Assembly (NCBI RefSeq): GCF_014207855.1
Contig: NZ_JACHKZ010000007.1
Span: 62,001 to 126,000 of the forward strand
Source: Comamonas odontotermitis
Lineage (GTDB): Bacteria; Pseudomonadota; Gammaproteobacteria; Burkholderiales; Burkholderiaceae_C
Direction of reading: 5' to 3'
Length of the DNA stretch: 64,000 nt
Shown here: piece after piece, positions 16,490 to 25,793 of the stretch
Position numbering within the stretch: position 1 is the first letter of the stretch
Layout: the number at the start of each line of letters is the position of its first letter
Position numbers and translations under genes: made by a program
Notes under the pieces: generated by a model
What the model was told of the DNA's origin: nothing
The model's input: the letters and a program-made list of their open reading frames with translations, nothing else
Database searches by the model: none

Positions 16490-18868
16490 TTAGTCGCGGA
16501 ACAGATCCAGGATCTTGTTGCGCTCTTCGGCATTGGGGGCTGGCACGGGCGAGGTTGCGCCTGGAATCGGTGTATCCAGGCCCAGGTTCGGGCCGCCACG
16601 GGCGTACTCTTCGTAGTACCAGTCGCCGCCTTGGTTGACCAGGCCGCTGGGTGCCTGCATCTGGGTGACAGGCACTCCTTTGAGCGCATGGTGCATGTAG
16701 TTGATCCAGATGGGCAGGCTCAGACCGCCGCCAAATTCGCGGGCTCCCAGGCTGCGCGGATTGTCATAACCCATCCAGACGACCGCTGCAATGGTAGGTT
16801 GAAAACCGGCGAACCAGGCGTCAACCGCATCGTTGGTGGTACCTGTCTTGCCATAGATGTCCGGGCGCTTGAGCTGGGCCTGGGCTTTGGCAGCCGTGCC
16901 ATAGCGTGCCACGTCCTGCAGCAGTGAGTCCATCACGAAGGCGTTGCGCGCATCGATGGCGCGGGGCAATTCGTCCACCGGAGGGGGCGTGAATTCCGAC
17001 AGCACGTTGCCGCGGTGGTCGGTGATCTTGGCAATCAGGTAAGGATTGACACGGTGCCCGCCATTGGCAAACACCGAGTAGCCCGCCGCCATCTGCATGG
17101 GGGTGACAGCGCCTGCGCCCAGTGCCATGGGAAGGTAGGGCGGGTGCTTGTCGGCATCAAAACCAAATTTTGCGACCCATTCCTGCGCCTTCTTGGGCCC
17201 GACGGACTGCATGACACGGATGGTCACCAGGTTCTTGGAACGGGCCAGGGCCTGGCGCATGGTCATCGGCCCATCGAAGCGGCCATCGGAGTTCTTGGGC
17301 TCCCACGGCTGCTGTCCGCCCGAGCCGGGGAAAGTGAGCGGGGCGTCATTGATCACCGTAGTGGGCGAGAAGCCTTTTTCCAGCGCGGCGGAATAGATGA
17401 ACGGCTTGAAACTGGAGCCAGGCTGGCGCCAGGCCTGTGTGACGTGGTTGAACTTGTTCTTGTCAAAATCAAAACCACCCACCAGGGCCTTGATGGCGCC
17501 GGAGCTGGGGTCCAGCGACACAAAGGCGCCTTCTACCTCGGGCAGCTGGGTCAGCTCCCAGGTCTTTTTGCCGGTTTCCATGATGCGGACGACAGCGCCC
17601 GGGCGCAGCTTGGTGTTGGGTGGCGCCTTGTCGCTCAGCCCCGATTGCACGGGTTTGAGGCCTTCGCCAGTGATCTCGATCGGGTCGCCGTCGGCACGCG
17701 TCACCACCACTTTGCGCGGCGATGCTTCCAGTACGACTGCGGCCAGAATGTTGCCGTTGTCCGGGTGCTGGGCCAGGGCTTCGTCGATCGCGTCGTCGCG
17801 TTCCTGCTGGGTCTTGGGCAGGGTGATGAACTTTTCCGGGCCACGGTAGTGCTGGCGCTTTTCGTAATCCATGATGCCCTTGCGCAGCGCATCGTAGGCG
17901 ACTTCCTGGTCGCTGGCGATCAAGGTGGTGTAGACGTTCAGGCCGCGCGTATAGGCTTCGCTGCCGTATTGTGCAAAGATCAGCTGGCGTGCCATTTCGG
18001 CCACGTACTCGGCATGCACCTTGTTGTCGGCGTAGCTGGATCGGATGCGCAGCTTCTCGGCACGGGCCTCGTCGGCCTGTGCCTTGGTGATGAAGCCGTT
18101 TTCCTCCATCCGGTCGATGATGTAGAGCTGGCGCACCTTGGCGCGCTTGGGGTTGCTGATCGGGTTGTAGGCCGATGGCGCTTTGGGCAGGCCTGCCAGC
18201 ATGGCCGCTTCAGCCACGGTCACATCCTTGAGCGGCTTGCCGAAATACGTCTCTGACGCTGCCGAGAAGCCGTAGGCGCGGTTGCCCAGGTAGATCTGGT
18301 TCATGTAGATTTCCAGGATCTGGTTCTTGGTGAGCGTGTGCTCCAGCTTCAGGGTCAGCAGGATTTCGTAAATTTTGCGGGTATAGGTCTTTTCTGAAGA
18401 CAGATAGACATTGCGCGCCACCTGCATGGTGATGGTGGAGGCCCCTTGGGCTTTTTCACGCCCCAAATTCGCCAGCAGGGCCCGGGCCATGCCCTTGTAG
18501 TCGACACCGTTGTGCTCAAAGAAGCGCGTGTCTTCGATGGCCAGGACGGCATCCACCATGATCTTCGGAATGTCCTTGATAGGTGTCAAATTTCGACGTT
18601 CTTCGCCAAATTCGCCCAACAACGCCCCTTCTGACGAGTAGACTCGCATGGGGAGTTTGGGGCGGTAGTCGGCCAGTTCCGAGACATCGGGCAAATTGGG
18701 GTAGGCCATGGCCAGTCCGACTGCAACCACGGCGACCCCAGCGATTGCCAGAGCAATGAGTAATGCAATCAGGCCGCCAAAGAATTTGAGCACCTTGCTG
18801 CCCAGGCTGGTTTGCCTGGGCTGGGGCTTTTCAGGGGTTCGGCGCGAGAGGGGGGCGTCTGGATTCAT
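16490..18868 (-). CDS. mrcA: Penicillin-binding protein 1A (bifunctional transglycosylase/transpeptidase)
   Basis: Polymerises and cross-links peptidoglycan in the periplasm. The 792-residue class A PBP has a membrane anchor at about residues 28-55. The GT51 domain includes the catalytic Glu motif EDTRFFEHNGVD and the RKIYEILLTLKLE region. An OB-like insert and a transpeptidase domain follow, with SSFK (catalytic Ser), SKN and KTGTT. It ends in a short Pro/Asp-rich tail. Length and motif order are typical. It is divergent from the pilM operon, an arrangement shared by many proteobacteria. Confidence 0.97.
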   Translation of the reverse strand: MNPDAPLSRRTPEKPQPRQTSLGSKVLKFFGGLIALLIALAIAGVAVVAVGLAMAYPNLPDVSELADYRPKLPMRVYSSEGALLGEFGEERRNLTPIKDIPKIMVDAVLAIEDTRFFEHNGVDYKGMARALLANLGREKAQGASTITMQVARNVYLSSEKTYTRKIYEILLTLKLEHTLTKNQILEIYMNQIYLGNRAYGFSAASETYFGKPLKDVTVAEAAMLAGLPKAPSAYNPISNPKRAKVRQLYIIDRMEENGFITKAQADEARAEKLRIRSSYADNKVHAEYVAEMARQLIFAQYGSEAYTRGLNVYTTLIASDQEVAYDALRKGIMDYEKRQHYRGPEKFITLPKTQQERDDAIDEALAQHPDNGNILAAVVLEASPRKVVVTRADGDPIEITGEGLKPVQSGLSDKAPPNTKLRPGAVVRIMETGKKTWELTQLPEVEGAFVSLDPSSGAIKALVGGFDFDKNKFNHVTQAWRQPGSSFKPFIYSAALEKGFSPTTVINDAPLTFPGSGGQQPWEPKNSDGRFDGPMTMRQALARSKNLVTIRVMQSVGPKKAQEWVAKFGFDADKHPPYLPMALGAGAVTPMQMAAGYSVFANGGHRVNPYLIAKITDHRGNVLSEFTPPPVDELPRAIDARNAFVMDSLLQDVARYGTAAKAQAQLKRPDIYGKTGTTNDAVDAWFAGFQPTIAAVVWMGYDNPRSLGAREFGGGLSLPIWINYMHHALKGVPVTQMQAPSGLVNQGGDWYYEEYARGGPNLGLDTPIPGATSPVPAPNAEERNKILDLFRD

Positions 18869-19129
18869 TGGGTCAGACAGTCAAATAGGCATGCATAAGC
18901 AGGAAATGCTATCACGCGGAAGAAGCTGCGCTTGTGGTTACATGCATGGTTAGGCTGGGCCAAATGTCATCCAAATTTCAATGTATACCTTGTATCGTAT
19001 TGTTTTGACAACGAATTGGAAACGCAGATTACGCCGTTCTTTGCTGCACGACTATCTTGCTGATAGCATCCATAGAGGGTGTTAAGTTTTGTAGCTCAAC
19101 ATAGAGCAAAAATAAGGGAGGAGTCCATC
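18869..19129. promoter_or_regulatory. Divergent mrcA/pilM promoter region
   Basis: 261 bases without a gene. A TTGACA box at 19005-19010 points toward pilM, but the hexamer 17-18 bases downstream is a poor -10 match. The region is more A+T rich than its surroundings. I see no other structure. It must hold both promoters. Confidence 0.35.
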
Positions 19130-20209
19130 TTGGTCTCACTGGGATCTATGTTCCGACGCCAGCCACCGAGCCTTTTAGGCATTGATGTGAGCGCGTCGAG
19201 CATCAAGTTGGTTGAACTAGGGAGGAGCGGCAGCGGTCAATATGTGGTTGAGCGCTGCGCGCAAGAGCTTTTGGAGCCTGGCTGGGTCACCGAGTCGGGC
19301 ATTGAGCGTTTTGACGAGGTCGCGGATTCGCTGCGGCGCCTTGTCAAAAAAAGCGGTACACGCACCAAGCAGGCTGCGTTGGCACTGCCACTTTCCGCTG
19401 TCATTCAGAAGAAAATCGTGCTCCCCGCCGGCTTGTCCGAGCTGGAAATGGAGTTTCAAGTTGAATCGGAAGCTAACCAATACATACCTTTTTCCTTGGA
19501 TGAGGTGAATCTGGACTTCTGCGTGATCGGGCCTTCTGCCAACTCCGTGGGAGATGTGGATGTCCTGATTGCTGCGGCGCGCAAAGAGACGGTGCAGGAT
19601 CGCCAGGGCCTGGCCGAAGCTGCAGGACTCAAGCCCGCGGTGCTTGAAATTGAATCCAACGCCACTGCGCTGGCAGCACGTCGGCTGATCGGCAATATGC
19701 CCAGCAAGGCCAAAGATGCGTTCATCGCCATTTTTGAAATTGGCGGTGGTGCTTCTTTCTTGCAGATCATCCATAACAACAATGTGATCTACGAGCGTGA
19801 CCAGTCGTTCAACGGCGGGCAGCTGACGCAGATGATCACGCGGCAATATGGCTTCTCGCAAGAAGAAGCCGAGCAAAAGAAGCGCAACAACGATCTGCCC
19901 GCTGATTACAAGACAGTGGTGCTGCGCCCGTTCGTGGAAAGCGTTGCTCAGGAGATCAACCGCGCATTGCAGTTCTTCTTTACGAGCACGCCGCACAACA
20001 GAATTGACCACATCCTGCTGGCTGGCGGGTCTGCAGTACTGGATGGGCTGACGGATGCCGTGATTGACACGACGGGGTTTGCGACCTCCGTAGCCAATCC
20101 ATTTGAAGAAATGGTAATGGATGCTGCGGTGCGGTCACGCAGCAAAAGCAAGGACTTCTCCACCTATCTGACGGCCTGTGGCTTGGCTTTGCGGAGGTAC
20201 GCAGCGTGA
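19130..20209 (+). CDS. pilM: Type IV pilus inner-membrane platform protein PilM (actin-like ATPase fold)
   Basis: Cytoplasmic actin-fold protein that binds the PilN N-terminus and links the pilus motor to the PilNO alignment complex. It has the actin-like nucleotide motifs GIDVSASSIKLVEL at the start and IFEIGGGASFLQI and LLAGGSAVLDGL later. I chose the TTG at 19130 (359 residues), preceded at six bases by a strong SD GGGAGGAG (19116-19123). It gives the family start (M)VSLGSMFRRQ. The upstream ATG at 19079 has no SD, and the ATG at 19148 would trim family residues. First gene of pilMNOPQ; 4-base overlap with pilN. Confidence 0.95.
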   Translation: MVSLGSMFRRQPPSLLGIDVSASSIKLVELGRSGSGQYVVERCAQELLEPGWVTESGIERFDEVADSLRRLVKKSGTRTKQAALALPLSAVIQKKIVLPAGLSELEMEFQVESEANQYIPFSLDEVNLDFCVIGPSANSVGDVDVLIAAARKETVQDRQGLAEAAGLKPAVLEIESNATALAARRLIGNMPSKAKDAFIAIFEIGGGASFLQIIHNNNVIYERDQSFNGGQLTQMITRQYGFSQEEAEQKKRNNDLPADYKTVVLRPFVESVAQEINRALQFFFTSTPHNRIDHILLAGGSAVLDGLTDAVIDTTGFATSVANPFEEMVMDAAVRSRSKSKDFSTYLTACGLALRRYAA

Positions 20210-20808
20210 TTTTGATCAATCTGCTTCCTCATCGGGAGCTTGCGCGCAAAAAGCGCAAAGAGAGCTTTCAAGTCTCCATGCTGGCTGCCGCCCTCTTTGG
20301 TGGCGCCATCTGTGGTGCCATCTATATGGTCTACCAGTATCGCCTGGATCAGCAAGAGCAGCGCAACGGGCTTTTGACCTCCGAAATCAAGGCGCTGGAT
20401 GCAAAGATTGCCGACGTGGCCAAGATTGACGCTGAAATTGCTGCCCTGAAGGCGCGGCAAAAGGCGGTGGAAGATCTGCAGTCGGATCGTAATCTCCCCG
20501 TCCACTTGCTCAATGAGCTGGTATTGCAACTGCCAGATGGCGTCTATGTTGAAAGCCTGAAACAGCAAGAGCAAACCGTCCAGATCCAGGGGATTGCCCA
20601 ATCCAATGAGCGGGTGTCGGAATTGCTCAACAGCCTGGCCACCAAGACCCCTTGGTTGTCCAAGCCTGAGCTGGTGGAGGTGGTCGGCACCACAACCCAG
20701 GTCAACGCCAAAGAGAGAAAACGGGTATCTGGCTTCAATCTTCGTTTCCGGCTGGTCCGCTCCAGTGAAATAGAACAGGCAAATGCCTCGCCTGAGCAAA
20801 AGAAATAG
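20206..20808 (+). CDS. pilN: Type IV pilus assembly protein PilN
   Basis: Bitopic inner-membrane protein. The first residues, MILINLLPHRE, are the conserved cytoplasmic motif that inserts into PilM. A single membrane helix spans about residues 25-45, then a coiled-coil (ALDAKIADVAKIDAEIAALKARQKAVEDL) and a periplasmic ferredoxin-like domain that pairs with PilO. 200 residues. It starts with GTG overlapping the pilM stop by four bases, so translation is coupled. Confidence 0.95.
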   Translation: MILINLLPHRELARKKRKESFQVSMLAAALFGGAICGAIYMVYQYRLDQQEQRNGLLTSEIKALDAKIADVAKIDAEIAALKARQKAVEDLQSDRNLPVHLLNELVLQLPDGVYVESLKQQEQTVQIQGIAQSNERVSELLNSLATKTPWLSKPELVEVVGTTTQVNAKERKRVSGFNLRFRLVRSSEIEQANASPEQKK

Positions 20809-20816
20809 GGACTGCT

Positions 20817-21485
20817 ATGGCAACCAAAAAGAATATGCAGTTGGGAGAGGGATTTAAAAATCTGCAGAGGCAGTTCCAGAATCTGGATCCCAAGGACCCA
20901 TCGCTGTGGCCTGCGGCGCCGCGTTGGATGTTGTTGATCGTGATCGCCGCTTTGGTCGTGGGCCTGGGCTGGTATTTCTATCTGAGCAGTTTTGATGAGG
21001 AACTCACCACTTCTCAAGGCAAGGAATTGCAGCTGAAGGAAGACTACAAATCGCGTTTGCGCAAAGCTGTCAATCTGGAGGCATTGCGCAAGCAACGCGA
21101 GCAGGTGCTGCAATATGTGACACAGCTCGAAAAGCAATTGCCCAGCAAGGCTGAAATGGCGGCACTTCTGTCTGACATCAACCAGGCAGGTATTGGTCGC
21201 AGCTTGCAGTTTGACCTTTTCAAGCCAGGGCAAACGGTAGTGAAGGATTACTATGCGGAATTGCCCATATCGCTCAAAGTGAACGGCAAATACCACGATA
21301 TCGGTTTTTTTGCGGCCGATGTTGCCAATCTTTCGAGAATTGTGACGCTCAATAATATGAGTTTGGCGCCTGCAAACAAAGATTCCGAAATGCTGGTGCT
21401 CGATGCCACTGCCCGTACCTTCCGCTATCTGGATCCGCAAGAGCTCAAGGAGCAGCAGGATGCCAAGACCAAAGCCAAAAAATAA
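20817..21485 (+). CDS. pilO: Type IV pilus assembly protein PilO
   Basis: Partner of PilN in the inner-membrane alignment complex. 222 residues with a membrane helix at about residues 38-60, a coiled-coil (LRKAVNLEALRKQREQVLQYV) and a periplasmic domain containing the conserved YYAELPISLKVNGKYHDIGFF region. A charged C-terminus rich in Lys/Gln is usual. It begins eight bases after pilN and ends nine bases before pilP. Confidence 0.95.
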   Translation: MATKKNMQLGEGFKNLQRQFQNLDPKDPSLWPAAPRWMLLIVIAALVVGLGWYFYLSSFDEELTTSQGKELQLKEDYKSRLRKAVNLEALRKQREQVLQYVTQLEKQLPSKAEMAALLSDINQAGIGRSLQFDLFKPGQTVVKDYYAELPISLKVNGKYHDIGFFAADVANLSRIVTLNNMSLAPANKDSEMLVLDATARTFRYLDPQELKEQQDAKTKAKK

Positions 21486-21494
21486 GGGGGCGGA

Positions 21495-22040
21495 ATGAAC
21501 AGTTTTTCTAAGCTTCTCTTGTGTGCATCCACTGCGCTTTTGCTCGTGGCGTGTGATGACGAAAGCGATAATTTGCAGGTGTGGATGCAGCAGGAGCAAG
21601 CTGCCACCCGGCCTTCGGTGAAACCAATTGCCCCTCCAAAGGAATTTGTACCCCAGGCGTATGTGGCTGCATCCACCCTGGATCCTTTCAGCAAAGAGCG
21701 TTTGGCTGCGGTTTTGAGAGGCAGCAGTGGGGCGCCCCCTACCATTTCCGACGCACTGGTTGCGCCAGAGCGCGCCCGCCGGAAAGAGCAGTTGGAGTCA
21801 TATCCTCTGGATAGCATCACCATGGTGGGCTTTCTCAAAAAAGGTGCTGCAGATGTTGGCTTGGTCAAGGTGGATGGCCTGATCTATCAAGTCAACAAAG
21901 GCATGTACTTGGGGCAGAACTACGGCAAGATCAAAAACGTCAACGAGAGCTCAATCACCATGCGTGAAATCGTTCAGGATGGGGTTGGTGAATGGGTAGA
22001 GAGAGATGCAGTCTTGGAGCTGCAGGAGGCCAAAAAATGA
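21495..22040 (+). CDS. pilP: Type IV pilus assembly lipoprotein PilP
   Basis: Inner-membrane lipoprotein connecting PilNO to the PilQ secretin. The 181-residue precursor has lipobox LVAC with Cys20, followed by Asp-Asp-Glu, an Asp+2 residue consistent with retention in the inner membrane. An unstructured linker leads to the C-terminal beta-sandwich with YPLDSITMVGFLKKG and LIYQVNKGMYLGQNYGKI, both family hallmarks. Its stop overlaps the pilQ start (ATGA). Confidence 0.95.
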   Translation: MNSFSKLLLCASTALLLVACDDESDNLQVWMQQEQAATRPSVKPIAPPKEFVPQAYVAASTLDPFSKERLAAVLRGSSGAPPTISDALVAPERARRKEQLESYPLDSITMVGFLKKGAADVGLVKVDGLIYQVNKGMYLGQNYGKIKNVNESSITMREIVQDGVGEWVERDAVLELQEAKK

Positions 22041-24154
22041 AAAAATTCACTCTTTTGCTGCCATTAGCAGCGATTCTTCTGTTGCCTGCTTCGGTTCTGG
22101 CCCAAGGCAAGATCAACAGCGTTTCCACCGTTGTGCGCGACGGTGTGGAACTCGTCAAAATTGAAACGGATGGCGCGCCTCTCGTGCTGCCCGAGACTTT
22201 CAGCATTCAATCGCCTGCACGTGTCGTGCTGGACTTGCCAGGCTACAAGAGTGCGTTGCCCAGCAACCGAATTGAGCTCAATCAAGGTAACCTGCGTTCC
22301 TTGAATGTGGTAGAGACCGATACCAAAGCGCGACTGGTATTGAATCTGAAAGAAAGCACGACCTACAAGACCGAGGTCAGCGGGAAAGATCTGCTCGTGG
22401 CCATTGAGCCGGCGGCGAAAAAAGTGGCGGCCAGTCAGCAAGACCAGCAATTTGCCGCAGACGGGAATTCGTTCTCGCAGCCCCTCTCAGATGTGGATTT
22501 CCGCCGGGGAACGGATGGCGCTGGTAGGTTGGTGATTGCTCTGCCCAATAATCGCGTTGGCGTGAACATCGCCAAGATGGCGGATGGGCTGACTTTGGAA
22601 TTGCAGCATACGACGCTCCCCGAAGGTCTTCGACGCAAGCTGGATGTTTCTGACTTCGGAACTCCTGTCCGGATGATTTCCTCTCGCCAGGCAGGTAATG
22701 CCACCTATGTCGATTTGAAGAACACAGGTGAGTGGGAACATAGTGCGTACCAAAGCGATAACCAGTTTGTGGTCGAAGTTCGCCAGCGCAAATCCGATCC
22801 CAACAAGCTTGGGTCCGGCGGAACATTTACTGGCGAGAAACTGTCGCTGAGCTTCCAGAATATTGAAGTCCGTTCTTTGCTCCAGGTGATTGCAGATTTC
22901 ACCAATTTCAATATCGTGACATCGGATTCGGTCAATGGCTCTCTGACTTTGCGCCTGAAGGACGTACCTTGGGATCAAGCCCTGCAAATCATTCTGGATG
23001 CCAAAGGCTTGGGAATGCGCAAGTCGGGTACAGTGCTTTGGATTGCTCCAAAGGACGAGATTGATGAGCGTATTCAAAAGGATTTTGACGCAGTCGCAAA
23101 ACTGGAAGAAAAAACGCCCTTGCAGACGCAGTCATTCCAGCTGAATTATGCAAAAGCTACTGATTTGTTGAAACAAATCACCACCAACACAGGAAACGGT
23201 GGCGCTTCCGGCGGGCAAAGTAGGTTCCTCACTCCACGAGGTTCAGCCATTGCGGAACCGCGGACCAATCAGCTTTTCATCACCGATGTTCCTGCTAAAC
23301 TAGAGGAGTTTCGTCGCCTGCTTGTGACACTGGATGTACCAGTTCGCCAGGTATTGATTGAGGCTCGAATTGTGGAGGCGCGTGATACATTTGGACGGTC
23401 GCTGGGCGTTCGTCTTGGTGGTGGTGACATGCGTGCGGCTAAGGGCGGTGACGGCGGTTACTCGCTCGGAGGCGGCAATCGCGTAGGTTTTGGTACCAGC
23501 TACGACAATGCAGTAGGCACGACGGGCATGGGTGGCACGAATAATGCGGGTGGTAATTTTATTAACTTGCCTGCGGCAGCCCTCTCTACAGGTGCAGCGA
23601 ATGGTTCTTTCGCTCTTTCCATTTTTAATTCTGCAGCGAATCGGTTTTTGTCGCTTGAGCTGTCTGCAATGGAGGCTGATGGGAAGGGGAAAATTGTTTC
23701 CAGCCCACGGCTGATTACTGCAGACCAGACAAAGGCTCTGATTGAACAGGGTACGGAAATACCGTACCAGAATTCTGCGCAGAATGGTGCTACGACGGTT
23801 GAATTTAAGAAGGCGGTCTTGAAGTTGGAAGTGGTTCCACAAATCACACCAGAAGGTAATATTATTCTGGACCTGGATGTTTCCAAAGACTCCAAAGGTG
23901 CAGATACTACAGCCGGCCCTGCCATTGATACCAAGCACATCAAGACGCAGGTTCTGGTGGAAAATGGCGGCACTGTGGTAATTGGTGGCATTTTTGAATT
24001 GCAGGAAACGCAAACCACCAATAAGATACCTCTGTTGGGTGATGTTCCTGTTATTGGTAATTTGTTTAAGAACAATGTCCGTGAATCGGAAAAGCGTGAG
24101 ATGTTGGTATTTATTACGCCGAAAATGATTTCGGATCGTGGTGAAATGCGTTGA
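22037..24154 (+). CDS. pilQ: Type IV pilus secretin PilQ
   Basis: Outer-membrane secretin through which the pilus passes. The 705-residue precursor has a signal peptide (1-21, LLPASVLA), tandem AMIN peptidoglycan-binding domains (about 25-270) and the N0 domain near FQNIEVRSLLQVIADFTNFN. An N1/NolW region and a C-terminal secretin ring follow, with VPRQV-like VPVRQVLIEARIVEA and the terminal VPLLGDVPVIGNLF motif. The ATG at 22037 overlaps the pilP stop; a longer in-frame start at 21992 would run inside pilP. A Gly-rich insert near residues 470-510 is of the kind common in this domain. The last third is noticeably A+T richer than flanking housekeeping genes. Confidence 0.95.
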   Translation: MKKFTLLLPLAAILLLPASVLAQGKINSVSTVVRDGVELVKIETDGAPLVLPETFSIQSPARVVLDLPGYKSALPSNRIELNQGNLRSLNVVETDTKARLVLNLKESTTYKTEVSGKDLLVAIEPAAKKVAASQQDQQFAADGNSFSQPLSDVDFRRGTDGAGRLVIALPNNRVGVNIAKMADGLTLELQHTTLPEGLRRKLDVSDFGTPVRMISSRQAGNATYVDLKNTGEWEHSAYQSDNQFVVEVRQRKSDPNKLGSGGTFTGEKLSLSFQNIEVRSLLQVIADFTNFNIVTSDSVNGSLTLRLKDVPWDQALQIILDAKGLGMRKSGTVLWIAPKDEIDERIQKDFDAVAKLEEKTPLQTQSFQLNYAKATDLLKQITTNTGNGGASGGQSRFLTPRGSAIAEPRTNQLFITDVPAKLEEFRRLLVTLDVPVRQVLIEARIVEARDTFGRSLGVRLGGGDMRAAKGGDGGYSLGGGNRVGFGTSYDNAVGTTGMGGTNNAGGNFINLPAAALSTGAANGSFALSIFNSAANRFLSLELSAMEADGKGKIVSSPRLITADQTKALIEQGTEIPYQNSAQNGATTVEFKKAVLKLEVVPQITPEGNIILDLDVSKDSKGADTTAGPAIDTKHIKTQVLVENGGTVVIGGIFELQETQTTNKIPLLGDVPVIGNLFKNNVRESEKREMLVFITPKMISDRGEMR

Positions 24155-24170
24155 TTAATCGGGGAGATGT

Positions 24171-25694
24171 ATGAAAAAGTTATTTAAGCCATTTATTTTA
24201 CTCGCGCCGTTGGTGTTGGCGGCGTGCGGAGGTGGCGGAGGTAGTGGCGGTGACACACAGCTGCAGTATTCAATTAAGTTAAGCGCCTCCAAAACTTCGG
24301 TTCCGGTTAATCTTAACTCGACTACTCCTGGTTTTGGAGGGGATTATTATCCCTATATGTCTACTATTTATGTTCAGGCGAATGAGGGCGGTAGCCCTAT
24401 TCCGGACAAGGAAGATAATGCATTTGGGTGCAATGTCACTTCTGGATTGGATTCTGGCTCGTTGTACTATCTCGACGGCAAAGATGAACACACGATGGAA
24501 GTGGATGATGGGAAGGGCGGGACAATAAAGGTTCCTGGCTCATACCGTTCCATTACTCTCGGGTCCAACTCCGGCGGCGCGTCTTTTCATGTGATATCCA
24601 AACGAATTGCAGGCGATGTCGTGGTTGCCTGTTCCGTGACAGACCCCCGAGACAATAAGGTATATGCGAGCACAGTGACGGTGAAGGTTGGTGGTGGAAG
24701 CACCGCGACTCCAGCTGGTGTTACTTATTCTGCGCAAACCAATTACTTGGGGTCGCGCAATAATGTCAATAATGTGCCAAATCAAGTGGCAGTGGAAGCA
24801 ACGGTTCGCAATGATGCGAATCAGCCCATCTCCAACACTGGTAAGCCCAATTTGCAAGTTGCCATCATTCCAAACGGCACGTCTTCTGGCGCGCGTTTGA
24901 TGGCTAACGGTCAGAACAGTGGCGGTTCTTTGCAGGTAAGTACGCTCAATGGCATTGGTCAGTTCTCCGTGGCAAGTGGTCCTTCTACTGGTGCCCTGCT
25001 TCTCCAGCTGACGGTCGACCGGTCTGACAATGATGTGTCAAATGGCATTCAGGACGCCATCACGCAGTATGCAGTGCTCCAAGTGGTTGACGGTATTGCC
25101 ACCTCTGCCTTGGCAGTTGACACAACGCAATTGACCATGAACGCCGTAAGCGGTGAGGCTTTTGCGCAAGCCGTGGTTGCCAAGGGTGGGGTTCCACCAT
25201 ATACGTGGTCCGCTACCTCTACCTTGCCACCTGGATTGACATTGAGCCCTTCGGGTCTGGTTTCTGGCACGCCTAAGGTGAGCAAGGCCGCAGATTACAA
25301 CGCTGTTGTGACGGTAAAGGATGCGAATGGTGTCACAGCAACCGGTACTTTGGTCATCAAGGTAACGGTGCCTGACGCTCCTGTGGCTTTCAGCATCAAT
25401 GGCTGCAGCTCTTCGACGGCAAGGTGTCTCCTGCCTACTGCAGAGGTCGGCTCCTCGTATCTGTATAGCTTCTCTGCAACTGGTGACAATATAACGTGGT
25501 CGCTGACTGGTGGACCTAGCTGGTTGACTGTGAGCCCTTCTGGCGTGATTTCCTCGGGCAAGCTGCTGACCTGCACTGATGTTGGTGAATACAACTTCTC
25601 GGTGACCGCGAAGAATTCGACCAGCTCGGTGAGCCGTGAAGTGAAGGTGACCATCACTGATTCGGCAGACTCCTGCAAAGTAGATCAACCATAA
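24171..25694 (+). CDS. Unrecognised lipoprotein with Ig-like domains, fifth-gene extension of the pil operon
   Basis: I do not recognise a named family. The 507-residue precursor has lipobox LAAC with Cys19, then a Gly/Ser linker (GGGGGSGGD). Two N-terminal beta-rich segments (about 30-180 and 185-310) follow, and two C-terminal Ig-like modules. The first (about 325-392) has the putative-Ig/He_PIG pattern GGVPPYTWSATSTLPPGLTL; the second (about 420-500) is similar with WSLTGGPSWLTVSPSG. Six later cysteines suggest disulfides. It starts 16 bases after pilQ with SD GGGGAG and precedes the operon terminator, so it is probably co-transcribed with the pilus secretin. Two 60-base lines counted at 24301 and 24361 give 40% and 47% G+C, low for this window. 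A pilus-associated or surface adhesive role is inference. Confidence 0.7.
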   Translation: MKKLFKPFILLAPLVLAACGGGGGSGGDTQLQYSIKLSASKTSVPVNLNSTTPGFGGDYYPYMSTIYVQANEGGSPIPDKEDNAFGCNVTSGLDSGSLYYLDGKDEHTMEVDDGKGGTIKVPGSYRSITLGSNSGGASFHVISKRIAGDVVVACSVTDPRDNKVYASTVTVKVGGGSTATPAGVTYSAQTNYLGSRNNVNNVPNQVAVEATVRNDANQPISNTGKPNLQVAIIPNGTSSGARLMANGQNSGGSLQVSTLNGIGQFSVASGPSTGALLLQLTVDRSDNDVSNGIQDAITQYAVLQVVDGIATSALAVDTTQLTMNAVSGEAFAQAVVAKGGVPPYTWSATSTLPPGLTLSPSGLVSGTPKVSKAADYNAVVTVKDANGVTATGTLVIKVTVPDAPVAFSINGCSSSTARCLLPTAEVGSSYLYSFSATGDNITWSLTGGPSWLTVSPSGVISSGKLLTCTDVGEYNFSVTAKNSTSSVSREVKVTITDSADSCKVDQP

Positions 25695-25711
25695 TCTACG
25701 CACATAGCCTC

Positions 25712-25741
25712 AAAACCTCCGGTGTCCCCGGAGGTTTTTTT
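25712..25741 (+). terminator. Rho-independent terminator closing the pil operon
   Basis: AAAACCTCCGG at 25712-25722 pairs with CCGGAGGTTTT at 25728-25738 over a 5-base loop, with T residues continuing to 25741. It separates the pil operon and lipoprotein from aroK. Confidence 0.92.
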
Positions 25742-25793
25742 ATGCCTGTGCGAGCTCGTTTATGATGCGTTATTGGTGTTGTAGGGCTGGATA

